From Phoebastria nigripes (Eukaryota > Chordata > Aves > Procellariiformes > Diomedeidae): a stretch of 64,000 bases of DNA. The translations under genes were made by a program, and so were the position numbers. Where the stretch lies: the NCBI GenBank assembly GCA_035582835.1, contig JAYKAV010000418.1, positions 39,541 to 103,540 of the forward strand, given 5' to 3'. This document shows positions 51,622 to 63,677 of the stretch, piece after piece (within the stretch, counting starts at the first letter, position 1; each line of letters begins with the position of its first letter). The notes beneath the pieces were generated by a model that saw only the letters and a program-made list of their open reading frames with translations, had not been told where the DNA came from and ran no database searches.

Positions 51622-54600
51622 CCTAGTTGGTTCAGGTAACTAGACAGCTAATCACTATTCTTGAAGTCTTTTTATTGTGCTTCCTTCCCTGTCCCTCTCT
51701 CATTCCTCTGCTGCACAGCCTAGTGTGCTACTGCTGAGAATGCCAAAACAGGACCGGTACTTCACTTCTCACGCGAGCTGGGGAGAGACAGAAATGTTGC
51801 TATGTACTATCTATTGCATGAGCTCTCCCCATCTCCTGCCAGTTTTGCCTTTGACAAGAGTATGTGCATTTCCAAAAGTTTTTGTACGTACATCCTGACC
51901 TCTCCCAAAATATTAAGGATGGAGGCTATGTGTTCTTGTAGATACTCCATTACAGAAGCAGGTGGCAGATTATGGGTGTCCCATATTGAGCACCATTCTG
52001 CTATGTGATTGCTGAAGAAGCTGATTGTTCAGGAATTATCATGATACAATTAGAAGTGGAGGAGTTTGTCTCTTTGTCAGTCGGCTTTCTGGAGAAGAAG
52101 ACTTTTGGCCTTCAACATGGCCTGAACAGCTGGCTCTGTCATAGCACAAGTGGTGGGAGCCAAATACATAGGGCATAGCTAGGGTAGGAGAAGACCACAT
52201 GTCCTAAATAAATGAGCTTGAAACAGATGTGTCAGCTAATACTGCGTAAGTTAATAATAAAGCAGTTTTCTCCATGCAGTACACATATACAGCAAACTTA
52301 ACATAACACGTCAATGAATTTATATTCGGCAAAATCCCTATTTAAAACTTCCAGGTTCTCCAACCCTAATTTGGGGATCATCTTCAAGAAATCCACGCTA
52401 CAGAGTGTCTGTATCTGGATCAGGCATCTGGAACTGCAGTGGAAAAGCTTCCCGGTTTCTCCCACACCTGCCCATTTTTGGTTTCATAACTAGGTGATCT
52501 CATGGAAACAAGCAAAGTTCAAAACAGTGAAAGATGGGAAATGCCTTTGTCTTGTTCATATCTTATCAAAAAGCAAATTGTGTTGCTCTCGCTTTTTCTC
52601 TTTATTTAATTCTTCACCCATGAATAATTTCCATACTGCTGCATCTCACTAAAAGAAACCTTTAAATATTATTTTGGAAAAAAAAAATCTCCTTTTGAAA
52701 TTTTTCAATTATTTTTTTGCTGCGTATGCTGCAAAGAAAACTAGACTGGGCAAAAACTCATTTAGTAATCTCACTCTGACTTTAGAATTTCTTTCAATCT
52801 CATTTTAATTCCTCAGCATGGGCTTTGTTTTGCATAATATTCAAGCCTGTGAATCTAAATTTGATTGATACATATTTGTATTCTTCCATAGATCCTACAG
52901 CTGTCAACATTTTTTTCCAGTTAATGCAGCACATTCTCATAGTCACTCACCAATGAAACAAAATCCACTACGGCCACATGGCAAATGAGAATACATTAAC
53001 AATATTTGTGCAGCACAACTTCAATTATTAAAGACAGAGCTATGTTATAATAGTTAATGCATACAATTAACTATTGGAATTCCTGTTGTTTGTGTATTCC
53101 TATTGTTTGAGGTAAACTGATTCAGTCCCAAAGAAAAAAGTTGTTCTTCAAAAGTATTTTTATGAATCACAGATCATATCTGACCTGGAACAAATGCAGA
53201 ATTTTACCAGATGCATGAAAATTAATTGCTTCAATCTATTAGAAGAGTTTTAATAAAGGACTCCGAGGAGGTTGTATGAGCAAGTTCCAGCACAACAGTG
53301 GAAATATATATTACAGCATTTGCACCCTCTCTGACTTATTCTGTAGTAATATCTGAAACAAAAAAAAGGATAGGAGAATGACCATCATCCAGTTGTCCTT
53401 TTTTCCTTACTGCTAAAAATGCCACCAGTGTTCCAGTGCAGTCTCAAATGACAGCACAAAAAAAAAAAAAGATAGGAAAGAAAACATTTTTAAAATGAGT
53501 TAACAAATTAATTCCTTACTTAAACTGAAAGGTTTGGGTCCAGGTTTGGTTTTGTGAGATTCGTGGATGATGATTCCTAGCTGAAATAGCTAACGTTCTG
53601 CCCCTGAATACTTATTTACGCTGTATCTTTACGATGTATCTTTATGATGTTGGGTAAACAAAATTTAGAAGTGTTCATACATGCTGACACACAGATTTTT
53701 TCACTTTCAAATGTCTGAAGGAAAGGCAAGTAATAGTTTTTAAATTGTCACCCTCTGTAGTTTACAGAGAAAAGCAAGGCCTCTTCCAAAAGCCCTCTGA
53801 TATCTTTCTTACGATGACATGGAATGTCTTCTGGGAATATTTAACACAGGTCTTATCAATTGCCCTCTTAGAAAATCTGTTTCCCTCCATAGAAAGTAAA
53901 AGGAGCCGACAGGATATATAACTCACAGTCAGGTGTTCAATTCTGAGATCTCTGCACCCAGGGGGATGAATCCCAGCCACAAAAGCAAGTGTTTATCAGA
54001 GGGTTCAATACCAGCATGACCTAACTAGGGCCTACAGAACAAAAGGAGTCCTTTAACTTCCATGAAGTTCTGTGGATCTGTAACCAAAAAAGTGTATTAA
54101 GTGGGAATTTACTGAGAAGACACAATTCTTTCCCAAAAACATGTTAAATGTTGGCAATACAGCCCAGAGATGTCCTATCAGTTAAAAGGAGGAAGAAAAA
54201 GGACACCAGTACATATCTGAATTATATACAATTAGTACATGAAATATATGCCAGAATCCCCTTTATCTTCACCCATGTCTAGTTCACACAACTCTCTCAA
54301 TAAGGCAAGCAGGAATTAACCCCTATGTGCACTGGATAATAAATCTGATGACAATCCTGCAAGTGAATACAAGCAGGAACAAGCCCAGGTGCAATCTTTG
54401 GATCTGGACTGGAGTCTTAACCATATGGTTTCTGGCCTCGTAGCAAAAACTATTTTTTACTGCATACTTGCTCAGGATAACATTGGAGCAAAGCTCCAAT
54501 CCAAACGTACTTCTCTTGTTCATGGCATAGAGCTCCTAAACTTGGGAATTTTTTACACTGACGTGGTGCAGAATAATAAAAGAGCTGAAGAAAGTCATTT

Positions 54601-57392
54601 TATAGGCATAGATATACACATGCGTATATTTCTTAGCTACTCTTAAATTGCTGAGGGCCACTCATACCCAAAAATTTGCTGCTCAATGGTTTGGGGCAGG
54701 ATCCTTCACAAAGTTAATCTAGCTCAGGGATCTGTGCCTGGTTCTGCTGTCTCCCATCGTGAGGTGGCTCCACGTTAACAGGGACCCTTTTGATCTTCAC
54801 CAGCTGCTAATCCTGCCCACCAGGCAATTCAAGAGCAGGCATGGAGGGCAGCAGAAGGCTGTTCGACCAGCCCAGAGATCTGTTCCCTGGACCACTTTCT
54901 CACCCCTGACTGAACTGAACTGAACTGAACAGGCGGTACATCTGCTCGTTACTTCAGCTGTGCTTTATCGGTGCCCCTGGCTGATAAATAATGTAGTTCT
55001 CAGTGTTGCAGAACTAAAGCTATGACAGCTTCCCACTGCAGGTTTTTTAGCAGCTTGGCTCTAAATGTGTGTGAGTATGAACTATGTTTTCACACTTATT
55101 TGGATAGCACCTGGCACAGTCAGGCTCAAATCTGTGTGCTCTTCCAAAACAAGTATTAAATAACAGTGATAATTCTAATGGTAATATTCACTTGGAATGG
55201 AAAAATATCTAGTTATATCTGAGAGGCAGAAAGATCTTCCCAGAGGACTGAATTCCTATTGTTCTTTCCATCTTATTCTACATAATTCTTTTCCAGGCAT
55301 TGTACCTAATTTTTTGAGAAAGAATAATTTTTTTTTTCTTGAAGCTAGCTAAAAACTTCTTTTTGCAGTGAGGGATGTAATCTTGCTTTTGACACATATG
55401 GTATTATGAAGAAATAGTAATATGATTTCAGATCCCATTAAACTGAAAATATGTCTAGTATACCTAAGAATAGCCATTTTAGAACTGTAACCACAGAAAT
55501 CTTTCATTTGCTTGAAACAAGGTACGGTCAGTCGTGTGACTACCACAGCACTGGTATTAGCATGGTCCTGGTGGCAACGCCTCGGTTGCCAGGCTTGAAA
55601 AACCTGCATAAATTCTTCTGGAAAGAGCTACTTCTGCATGAATCCCCTCCCTCTATGTTTTTCTGGCTGGAATACCAGTAAGGTCCATTAGCTAAATTTC
55701 CTTTTGACCAAAACATAGTGATGGGGTGAGTTTGTAAACCCTGAATATACAAATACATTCAAGTGTACTTTTACTAACAGTCGGATAATCACACTTACAC
55801 AGTGAATAAAAAAAACCATTCTGTTTGCTTAGAGGTTTTAATTACTCTCCATAGTCATTTGAAGGCATTTCTGAATAGTGTGCTCCTGTCTTACGATGCT
55901 GAAATGCAATTCTAAGGCTCTCCCTGAGCTAATAATTTTTAAGTGCACTGTATGTGGACTGTATATTTATAGGAAAAAGCTATTACAATGAGGCCCTGAT
56001 TGAGTTCAATTACTCAGGACTTGCATTTATTGAAACAACATCTCCTATTGTTCATTAAAGAAATTCATGAAGCTCTTTCGTCTCTTTAGCAACAACAAAA
56101 AGCCTGAGCATTATCTAGAGTTAATCTCTGGCACATTTGGTTTTGCTTCATCACGGTAAATTAGAGTTGTGGCTTGAATTGATTAGTAAAACCAGGGAGT
56201 CAGGGCCTGAGTCTGTTGTTGTTCACACAGGAGCTCCATCCACGTCAAAGAAAAACACCTGTTTTAATTTACCGAAGGGAAACTTGAGTTACTGCAGTGT
56301 AACAGAGGATAATCCAATCAATTAACCAAAAGGATGTAAAGGAATTCTTACACCTTGGGCTAAACTTTCACTCTAATTTACATATATTTGCATTAATTAT
56401 ACTTTTTCAAAGCTATTTCCATGAAGTAAAAGGTGAGTATTTGGTCAGTGATCCCACTGGGCTACTCCAGCGATAAGTAACACTTCAACATTTACAACCC
56501 ATATCGCCACCAGGCTGCATCCCCAAATTAAGATAATCTCAGTCCAATGAGTTGAAAACATCTCCTCTGGCCTTAACATACAAAGAGTAACTAATTCAAA
56601 CCCTGTCTCAGCCCACTATTTAGTAGGGTCCAGTTACATTTTGCAGCTCTCCTTGACTGTGAAACAAATAGTTTGGGGGTAACATGCATACAGCTAGAGA
56701 CAGCCTTAACATATGGAAACATTAAAATGCCGTTGGGGAAATATAAGGCCCTCAAAAGCTAAAAGCACACACTTTGTGCTCTGTTCAATAGACCAGATCA
56801 ATTTCTATTACTTGGACCATGAAGTCTCCTGCAGGCCTTTCTGTGGTTCTTATTAAACTGATGACACAGTCAAGATCTGGATATTTCTTATCACTGCTGT
56901 GCGATGTGCCAGCTCTGATCATAATCTAGCCATGACTTTTTTTATTCCCTCAGTGTCAAAAAAAGTATCAGGTCCTCGCTTACCAAAGCTGCTGTTCTCA
57001 TGACACTTGGCTGAGCACACCCAGGAAGATCATAAAGGCAATAGTCAGAAGTTTCAGAAGCTAATTGGTGACTGAAGCTGTTTCAGGTGAACCTGGACTT
57101 CACACCACCTTCTCCTGTGTGTGCAGGGTAGGTTTATTTGGTGGTACAGCTTCCAGAGGTGAACAAAGAAATGCAGCTTTCCCCATTCAAAGTGCAATTG
57201 CTGTTCTTGTACTCATGCAAATTCATCCCTGAGCCTGCATAACTCTTAAAAGCAACACGTAAGGTCAGTGTGCAGAGCAAGAGGGGGTGGTTTTTAGTTA
57301 ATGCTGCTGCTCTTTTTGCAGTAGTGTTCTAAAATGACTGAGTGATAGCTGGCATGCATTCTGCATTTCACCAGCCTGTTCCACTCCCCTTC
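51622..57392. other. AT-rich DNA, no gene recognised
   Basis: No gene recognised. Frames reach only 86 codons (55349-55609 minus). A short CTGAA repeat (about four copies) lies at 54909-54930. Confidence 0.55.
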
Positions 57393-57652
57393 CTATTTGT
57401 CCTGGTTTTGGCTGGGATAGAGTTAATTTTCTTCCTAGTAGCTGGAATAGTGCTGTGGTTTGGATTTAGGATGAGAATAATGTTGATAACACACTGATGT
57501 TTTAGTTGCTGCTAAGCGGTGCTTACACTGGTCAAGGACTTTTCAGCTTCCCATGCTCTGCCAGGTGCACAAGAAGCTGGGAGGGACCATAGCCAGGACA
57601 GCTGACCCAACTGGCCAACGGGGTATTCCATACCATATGACATCATGCTCAG

Positions 57653-57660
57653 TATATAAA
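57653..57660 (+). promoter_or_regulatory. LTR TATA box
   Basis: TATATAAA in the context CTCAGTATATAAACTAGG, about 255 bp inside the LTR. This is where a U3 promoter is expected. Present activity is unknown. Confidence 0.75.
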
Positions 57661-57772
57661 CTAGGGGGAGTTGGCTGGGGAGAGGTGGTCGCTGCTCGGG
57701 GACTGGCTGGGCATCGGTCAGCGGGTGGTGAGCAATTGCATTGTGCATCACTCATTTTGTATATTCTATCAC

Positions 57773-57773
<1 letters not shown>

Positions 57774-57821
<48 letters not shown>
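57774..57821. repeat. (ATT)16 microsatellite inside the LTR
   Basis: Sixteen uninterrupted ATT triplets between the TATA box and the polyadenylation signal. It is likely to vary in length between individuals. Confidence 0.96.
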
Positions 57822-57841
57822 TTCCCTTCCTTTTCTGTTCT

Positions 57842-57847
57842 ATTAAA
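57842..57847 (+). terminator. LTR polyadenylation signal ATTAAA
   Basis: ATTAAA in TCTATTAAACTATC, followed by CTTTATCTCAAG, as expected at the R/U5 side of this LTR type. Confidence 0.75.
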
Positions 57848-57975
57848 CTATCTTTATCTCAAGCCATGAATTTTACTTTTTTTTTCGATTCTCTCCCCCA
57901 TCCCACTGAGGGGGGAGAGTGAGCAAGCGGCTGTGTGGTGTTTGGCTGCCTGCCGGGTTAAACTACAACACTATT

Positions 57976-58712
57976 ATATGTCTTCTTTCAAGCTACTACT
58001 TATTTCATTTCTTTTCAGATACTTTCAGAGGTCCCTATTGAAAAAAAAATAGCCGTTAGCTGCCTACCACATACAGAAACCCAGCAACTAAAGAAATCCA
58101 GCAATGACAAAATGATAATGCCAGGGAAAAAAGATTACTATTTATGGTGTCTTAAATCTCCAGGGGAAAAGAACACATGGAGGAGCTGAAAGAAGGCAGG
58201 TGGGAGGGAGAGATGTTCTTGCTGAACGATAAAAAATTCATTATTGCTCCTCACTTGTGCGCTTGCACTTCATTTTGAAGAGTAGTATCCTACTATGTTG
58301 ATTCTGAGCTCAATTAGAAAAGAGGAAATTCCAGAATGGTATTAGGTTTTATTCATAAGAATGGCTCAGGTAATTTAATATCCAACAGGCCACAGGCCAG
58401 AGCTGAGATTGTTTGCTGTGCAGACAAAAACACGTCTAGCCTTCCACTACATAACTACTGTTGCAAGCTAAAAAAACCCCAAAACCCCCAAACTTGCACC
58501 TCCTGAGTCTCAGTACTTTTACATGTGGTTTGTTCCAAACACAACCAAATATGGCTGTTTGCACAATGTGTGACATTAAAAATCACAGGTTGGGATCTCT
58601 GTCAACAGAGTCACTTTGTTGAAATCCAGCAACCTTTGCCAAGTCTCATCAGGTAAAGATCTGACCCCCTGCCTTCTCTTGGTTCACAACATGACTTTGC
58701 AGTCAATATAGT
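57976..58712. other. unassigned DNA between two LTRs
   Basis: About 740 bp without a recognised gene or repeat. A short A/C-rich stretch lies at about 58470-58490. It does not resemble retroviral internal sequence. Confidence 0.55.
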
Positions 58713-59370
58713 TGTAGTGGGTTGACCTTGGCCAGCTGCCAGCTGCCCACCCAGCTGCTCTCTCACTCCCCCTCCTTAACAGGACAGAGAGACAAAATAA
58801 GATGAAAAAGCTCATGGGTTGAGATAAAGACAGGGAGATCACTTACCAATTACCATCATGGGCAAAACAGACTTGACTTGGAGAAGATTAATTTAATCTG
58901 TTGCCAATTAAAATAGAGTTGGATGGTGAGAAACAAAGACAAAATCAAAACAGCACCTTCACCCTGTTCCCCCCCTTTTTCCCAGGCTAAACTTCATTTA
59001 TTCATTCCAACTCCTCTACCTCCTCCTCCTTCCCAAGCAGCACAGGGGGATGGAGAATGAGGTTTGCAGTCAGTCCATAACAGCTCCTCTCTGCTGCTCC
59101 TTCCTCCTCACACTTTTCTCCTGCTCCAGCGTGGGGTCCCTCCCGTGGGATACAGTCCTTCAAAAACTGCACAGGCGTGGGTCCTTTCCATGGGATGCAG
59201 TCCTTCAGGATAAGCCTCCTCCAGTGTGGGCTTTTCTTGGGCTGCAGGGGAATTTCTGCTCCAGCTCCTGGAGCACCTCCTCCCTCTCCTTCTTCTCTCA
59301 CATTCATTCACATTTTAATAATTTTAATAATTTTTTCTTGTGTTCTACTGTACCTCCTAAGTCAAACTGA
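58713..59370 (-). mobile_element. ERV LTR fragment, minus strand
   Basis: On the plus strand it begins TGTAGTGGGTTGACC, an LTR terminus of an avian ERV family distinct from the other LTRs here. CTCATGGGTTGAGATAAAGA near 58813 closely matches CTCGTGGGTTGAGATAAAGA near 63785 in the LTR at the window end, supporting a common superfamily. Three imperfect tandem units lie at 59121-59254. The far end near 59310-59370 fades into AT-rich sequence, so the LTR looks truncated there and no target duplication can be tested. Minus-strand frames such as 59002-59307 are by-products of the tandem units. Confidence 0.8.
59121..59254. repeat. about 46-bp tandem units within the LTR
   Basis: Three diverged units begin at 59121 (CTGCTCCAGCGTGGGGTCC), 59167 (CTGCACAGGCGTGGGTCC) and 59215 (CCTCCTCCAGTGTGGGC). 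The first two end with CAGTCCTTCA, and all contain a TGGG...GGG(A/C)T core. Such repeated U3 units are common in LTRs and may act as enhancer repeats. Confidence 0.85.
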
Positions 59371-59592
59371 GGGATTTTTTTTTGTTGCTGATCCAGAAAC
59401 TAAACTCAAATGAACTTTACTAATACAAGCACAATCTCGAATAGGAAGCACGTTCATTCATGCTTTAAAAAACACACTCAAGACATGCAATTCTTTACTA
59501 GTTTTTTAAAAAACTCTATTGGGTTTGCTTAATTTAGGTGCTGCAGGGTTTTTTTTCCACTTTTGTCCTGGCCTTGCAAGGGTGACTGAGCC
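59371..59592. other. short unassigned spacer
   Basis: AT-rich DNA between the LTR fragment and the CR1 tail. Nothing recognised. Confidence 0.6.
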
Positions 59593-59764
59593 CTGGCACA
59601 GGTTGCCCAGAGAGGCCATGGAGTCTCCATCCTTGGAGATATTCAAAAGCCATCTGGACACAGTCCTGGACAACCAGGTCTAGGTGGCCCTGCTTGAGCA
59701 GGGGGGCTTGGACCAGATGACCTCCAGAGGTCCCTTCCAACCTCAACCATTCTGTGATTCTGTG
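59593..59764 (+). mobile_element. CR1 3' end fragment, plus strand
   Basis: This is the CR1 C-terminal coding end and tail. CTGGCACAGGTTGCCCAGAG and GATATTCAAAAGCCATCTGG lead into TTGGACCAGATGACCTCC, AGAGGTCCCTTCCAACCTC, and a terminal ATTCTGTG repeat. The G in the terminal octamer (ATTCTGTG rather than ATTCTATG) marks a different CR1 subfamily from the copies at 1 and 42968. It is strongly 5'-truncated. Confidence 0.95.
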
Positions 59765-60341
59765 GTCTTAAAATGGTCCCAACAGGGCTTTGTGTAGAAG
59801 CAGGTTTAACTGAGTACAGGTTGAAATGACTCACTTGCTACATACAATATATATGCTGAACACCTTCTACATATAGTAAAATGCCTTTCGCAGAATCATG
59901 ATGCTTTATTGGTATGAACAGTCTAATTCTGAGCAATGGAGAAAAACAATGCTCTTGTAAGACTGAAAATTGCACAAAAGTGTTGATAGCCTAGGACTGA
60001 TATCGCATGATTTAAAAATCAGATGTCAGCGGTTAATTAGTGTCAATGATTTTCTCCTTCCTCCCATGCTCAACTACAAAATCAGGTGTTGGTAATGCTA
60101 AAATCAAAAAATCATTTTAGTTGATAGGTAATCATAATGGTCAAGAGTATGATAGCAACATGATTTCTTTTCTCATCCACTCCAGTACTTCTGTGTAGCT
60201 AATAAATACAATTTTTTTTCATTTGAAATTGTTTTGTGGAGAGGTTCAGAAGGAACTAAATCATCATAGATTAAAGCTAACACTGCAATTAAAAACAAAG
60301 TATTCAGTATGCCAAAATCAAAAAATGTAGTCACTGTAATG

Positions 60342-60366
60342 TTCAATGTCACACAGTGACATTGAA
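60342..60366. repeat. 11-bp inverted repeat with a 3-bp loop
   Basis: TTCAATGTCAC at 60342-60352 and GTGACATTGAA at 60356-60366 are exact reverse complements around ACA. In RNA this would form a tight hairpin. No family is recognised. Confidence 0.94.
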
Positions 60367-62498
60367 GTTACTAAAAGTAACTCACTGAAAGGCATTCCAG
60401 TTTAAAACCTCTGAAGTGATGTTTTTTTCAATAAAGAAGTCAATAAATAAATGAATGTGTCCATCTGCTCTATATAACCATGATAACATTGGACCTTATT
60501 AGTGGTGTTCCAGTGGAGTTTTCAAGCACAATAAGCTGAATTAAGATCTGTGAGTTACTAGGCATGTTTTCCTAGTTTATTGTGCCTTATTAGGCTGGAA
60601 GGGTCTATCCCTGCTCTGAGTGCTATGGGGGAGCATGATACAAAATTACACCTATGCCCATTTATCCCTTGTTAAGTTGCTGATTTTATATGAAAATTGG
60701 AGAAGTTAAAAAGAATGAAAAATCCTTTGTGTTTCCATAACTAAGCTGGTGGTTAATAATATTAAGTTACTTTGCCTTGAGAGATAGCAGTAACTGGAAG
60801 ACAGAAAAATGGACATGTTCAAAGCACAGAAATCGAGAGGCCAATTAGTGTTAGCAGAAGAGTGCCTTAGGGATAATTTAGGTGGGAATTTCCAGAGGCA
60901 AAGGTAAGTTACTGTCATGGCATTTCCCTGATGGAGTAAGGGACATTATTAGTCATCTCCATGATAACAGTTACTTCAAGGATTAAAATAAGGAAAATGG
61001 CAAAGCTTCATGTTTTTTTTATATATTCAAATTTTGTTTTAAAATATACTTTCTGAAGATAAAAGTCCCTCTCTCTGACATGTACACAGAAATGACCTCT
61101 AGGAGAAAAGAATTGTGATACTGATAAACTTAGGCATTATACTTTGAGAAAGTGACAGTTAAAAAAGGAAAAAAATAATGAAGGGCTTTCTGCTGTGGCC
61201 CTGGTTCAGGAAAACACACACCTGCTTCATTTGATTTCAAACAGGAGTTTAAATACAAACTCAGTTGGACTCCAAATGCAGTACACTTAGCTGAAGTTCA
61301 GTAAGATAAATCTGTTCCAAAAGACATCTGAACTAGGCTGATATAGGCTCCTCTAACAGTCAAGAAAAAGAGAGAGGTGAGCCCCAAAGGTGATTTAGGA
61401 ATTAAGCCTAGTCACTTCACAGTGAGCTGAACTGTCCCTGAACTGCTTATCTTTCTCCATGTGGGAGGCTGAACAACTAGAAAATTGCTCGGCTGAACAA
61501 AGATCTCTGTCCTGAACTCATCTCCCAGTGCCAAGATGCACATCAGGGCCCCTGCAGTCATGTGGAGATCTCAGCGCCTTATCAATACAGAGACAAGGAG
61601 GCTGCGAGAACAGAGCTAGACTTAGTTCTTGGTGAAGGATTAATCTTACCTAACTTTGGATGTTTAAACCACCGTAAGCAATCTGTGTAGCCCGTGGAGA
61701 AAGACTGGCATTTTTAGAAAGTGATCCATTTATCTGTTTGAGATATCTACACCAGGATGAGGTGGAATGTCCCCCTTCCTCTCTACTGGGTAAGAAGGAA
61801 GCACAAAACTGCTCCTGCTGTTGTTAGTATCTGCACTGGAGATCATTGGATGAATCCTGCTTCAGGTGTCACACGAGGATGGTCTGGGGGATACGATGCT
61901 GATTCTTATAAATGATGTCCAGTCGCTGTGCTGTGATAGCAGAGAGATACCTGGCTCCGAGGCTGTGCCCAGATGCCTTTTGAGAAAACTGCCTAAACCA
62001 GTCTGTCAGTAAGTGGTCCATCATCTCCACCTTTTGTCAATAATTACCCCAAAATATTAATTCTGTTTCTAACTAACTAGAGTGTGCTCTCAGGCCTAGG
62101 CAGAAAGGAAGGATGGAGCTGCACTGAAGGATAAGGTTTTCCCTCAAATCTGTCAACTGTTGTTGCTTTGCATCCCATTTTAGCAATTGTTACACTTGTG
62201 TCGGTGGAACATTTTGTCTTCACAAACGTATTACCAAAAGTATATATATAATCTTACTTTTTGATTTATGAAACACTCATCTCAGACTGCTCAATGAAAA
62301 CAGAGGAAGAAGGAGAGGCTTTATGAATACTGTTCACTACACTACTTAAGAGTATCAGAAATTAGCTCTGGGTTGTCTCCAGTGCCTCAACCTTTGAACT
62401 ACACCTAGTCCTGCCTCCTCAAACGATTCTGACTATAATCCCTTTTTATTCTGAATAAACATTTAGCCCTCTGAACTCTCCTTTTTATTGCAAAGACC

Positions 62499-62546
62499 TC
62501 ACTTTCCTTACTTCTCACTTTCCTTATTTCTCACTTTCCTTATTTC
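62499..62546. repeat. 16-bp unit repeated three times
   Basis: Units at 62499-62514, 62515-62530 and 62531-62546 read TCACTTTCCTTACTTC once and TCACTTTCCTTATTTC twice. It is a small pyrimidine-rich minisatellite. Confidence 0.95.
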
Positions 62547-63677
62547 TCTGTCAGACAGGAGTCTATTTGTTCTTTTCTCTCTCTCCCCATCAAGGATTAT
62601 CAAAATGTTAATTTCTTTTTTGTTTCCTATTGGAGAAAATACTGAATTCCTGTTGCAGCTCCCCTTTCACTCTCATCTTGCCTGAATTGCTTTCCCCTCC
62701 AAACTTCCTTTATTCTACATCATCCTGTGTCCTAGATTCTATGGGTTGTTGGCAGTTGCCTTCATTTATATCTTTTAATCTTCCACTGTCACTCTTTTAA
62801 GCTGCTATTTCGGGCTTATCTCAGTCACTTGTCATTCACTCTAATCCCCTGACTTCACTTCCTTTTTTTTCAGTGAGGCAACTTAGACACTCATTATGTT
62901 AGTTCTCTATTTAACAAAAAAAAACCAAGAAGAAACAGGTACACAAAGGACTAAACTCTGTTCTGCTATGTCTATACATACTAAATGACTTAAATGGAGA
63001 AAGTTGTTTTAAATGTGAGAAGAACTGAGATCCCAGTCTCAAGTGTGGCTGTTGGAGCACTTTGAAAATGGTAAAAGCAGATGAGATCAAAAGGCTGAGT
63101 GGAGAAGAATACATAACTGGGTACCCATGCTCTTTTTTTTAAATCTCAACAGACGGTGATGTTTTGCAATGCAAACACTGAAAGGAAAGAAAAAAAAGCT
63201 TTCTTCAGCAACAGTTTTGAAATCGCAGGAAACTTCATAATCTTTCCCTACTCTAACACTGGGTTTGGAAGAAAACAGTTTTTAAATGGATTAATGTAAA
63301 CATAAAATAAAATTGACCACAGAAAACTTTTGAAGCATCCAAATCTCTTCTCAACACTTTCCTGCCCACAGTTTAATGTGGACTAGTACATCATGCATCA
63401 TGGCAAGTGATGTTAAAGTGTTACTCACATATCAATGAACTCGCAGGCCTTAGCACCTAATTCATTAAATCTACTGTGAATTGCTTTAAATGCCATACTA
63501 ATAACCATAAGCAAGTTAATAAACAAAATGGCTATATACTGAGAAAAATATGTCAAAAGCAGTAAATACTCTACCAATCTAGGTTTTGCAGTATAAAAGT
63601 AGAAATTTATTCTTCTGGTAGCCTTACTTTCATTCAGAGAAGTGCTATTCTGAGTGCTGTGGTTCATCCTTAAAAAA

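Larger units (their letters stand above)
57398..57970 (+). mobile_element. solo LTR of an ERVL-like endogenous retrovirus
   Basis: This is a complete LTR of 573 bp, starting TGTCCTGG and ending CTACAACA, flanked by the exact 5-bp duplication CTATT. In order it has a U3 region, a TATA box at 57653-57660, an ATT microsatellite at 57774-57821, a polyadenylation signal ATTAAA at 57842-57847, and a U5 end GCCGGGTTAAACTACAACA. No gag, pol or env sequence is attached, so the provirus has been reduced to one LTR by recombination between its two ends. It shares GTGCACAAGAAGCTGGGAG with the LTR at 31848 but differs in the middle, so it is a related subfamily. Open frames across it (57553-57846 and 57671-57922) come from the ATT repeat and are not genes. 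Confidence 0.95.
57393..57975. repeat. 5-bp target-site duplication CTATT flanking the LTR
   Basis: CTATT occurs immediately before the LTR (57393-57397) and immediately after it (57971-57975). This is the mark left by retroviral integrase, and 5 bp fits ERVL-type insertions. Confidence 0.9.
59765..63677. other. AT-rich DNA, no gene recognised
   Basis: No gene recognised; frames reach only 80 codons. It contains an 11-bp inverted repeat at 60342-60366 and a 16-bp triple repeat at 62499-62546. Confidence 0.55.

Noticed and set aside
57553..57922. ORFs with long Leu or Tyr runs
   Set aside because: The runs are the (ATT)16 microsatellite of the LTR read in two frames.
59002..59307. Minus-strand ORF with a repeated LKDCIP motif
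   Set aside because: The repetition comes from tandem DNA units in an LTR and the frame has no known domain.
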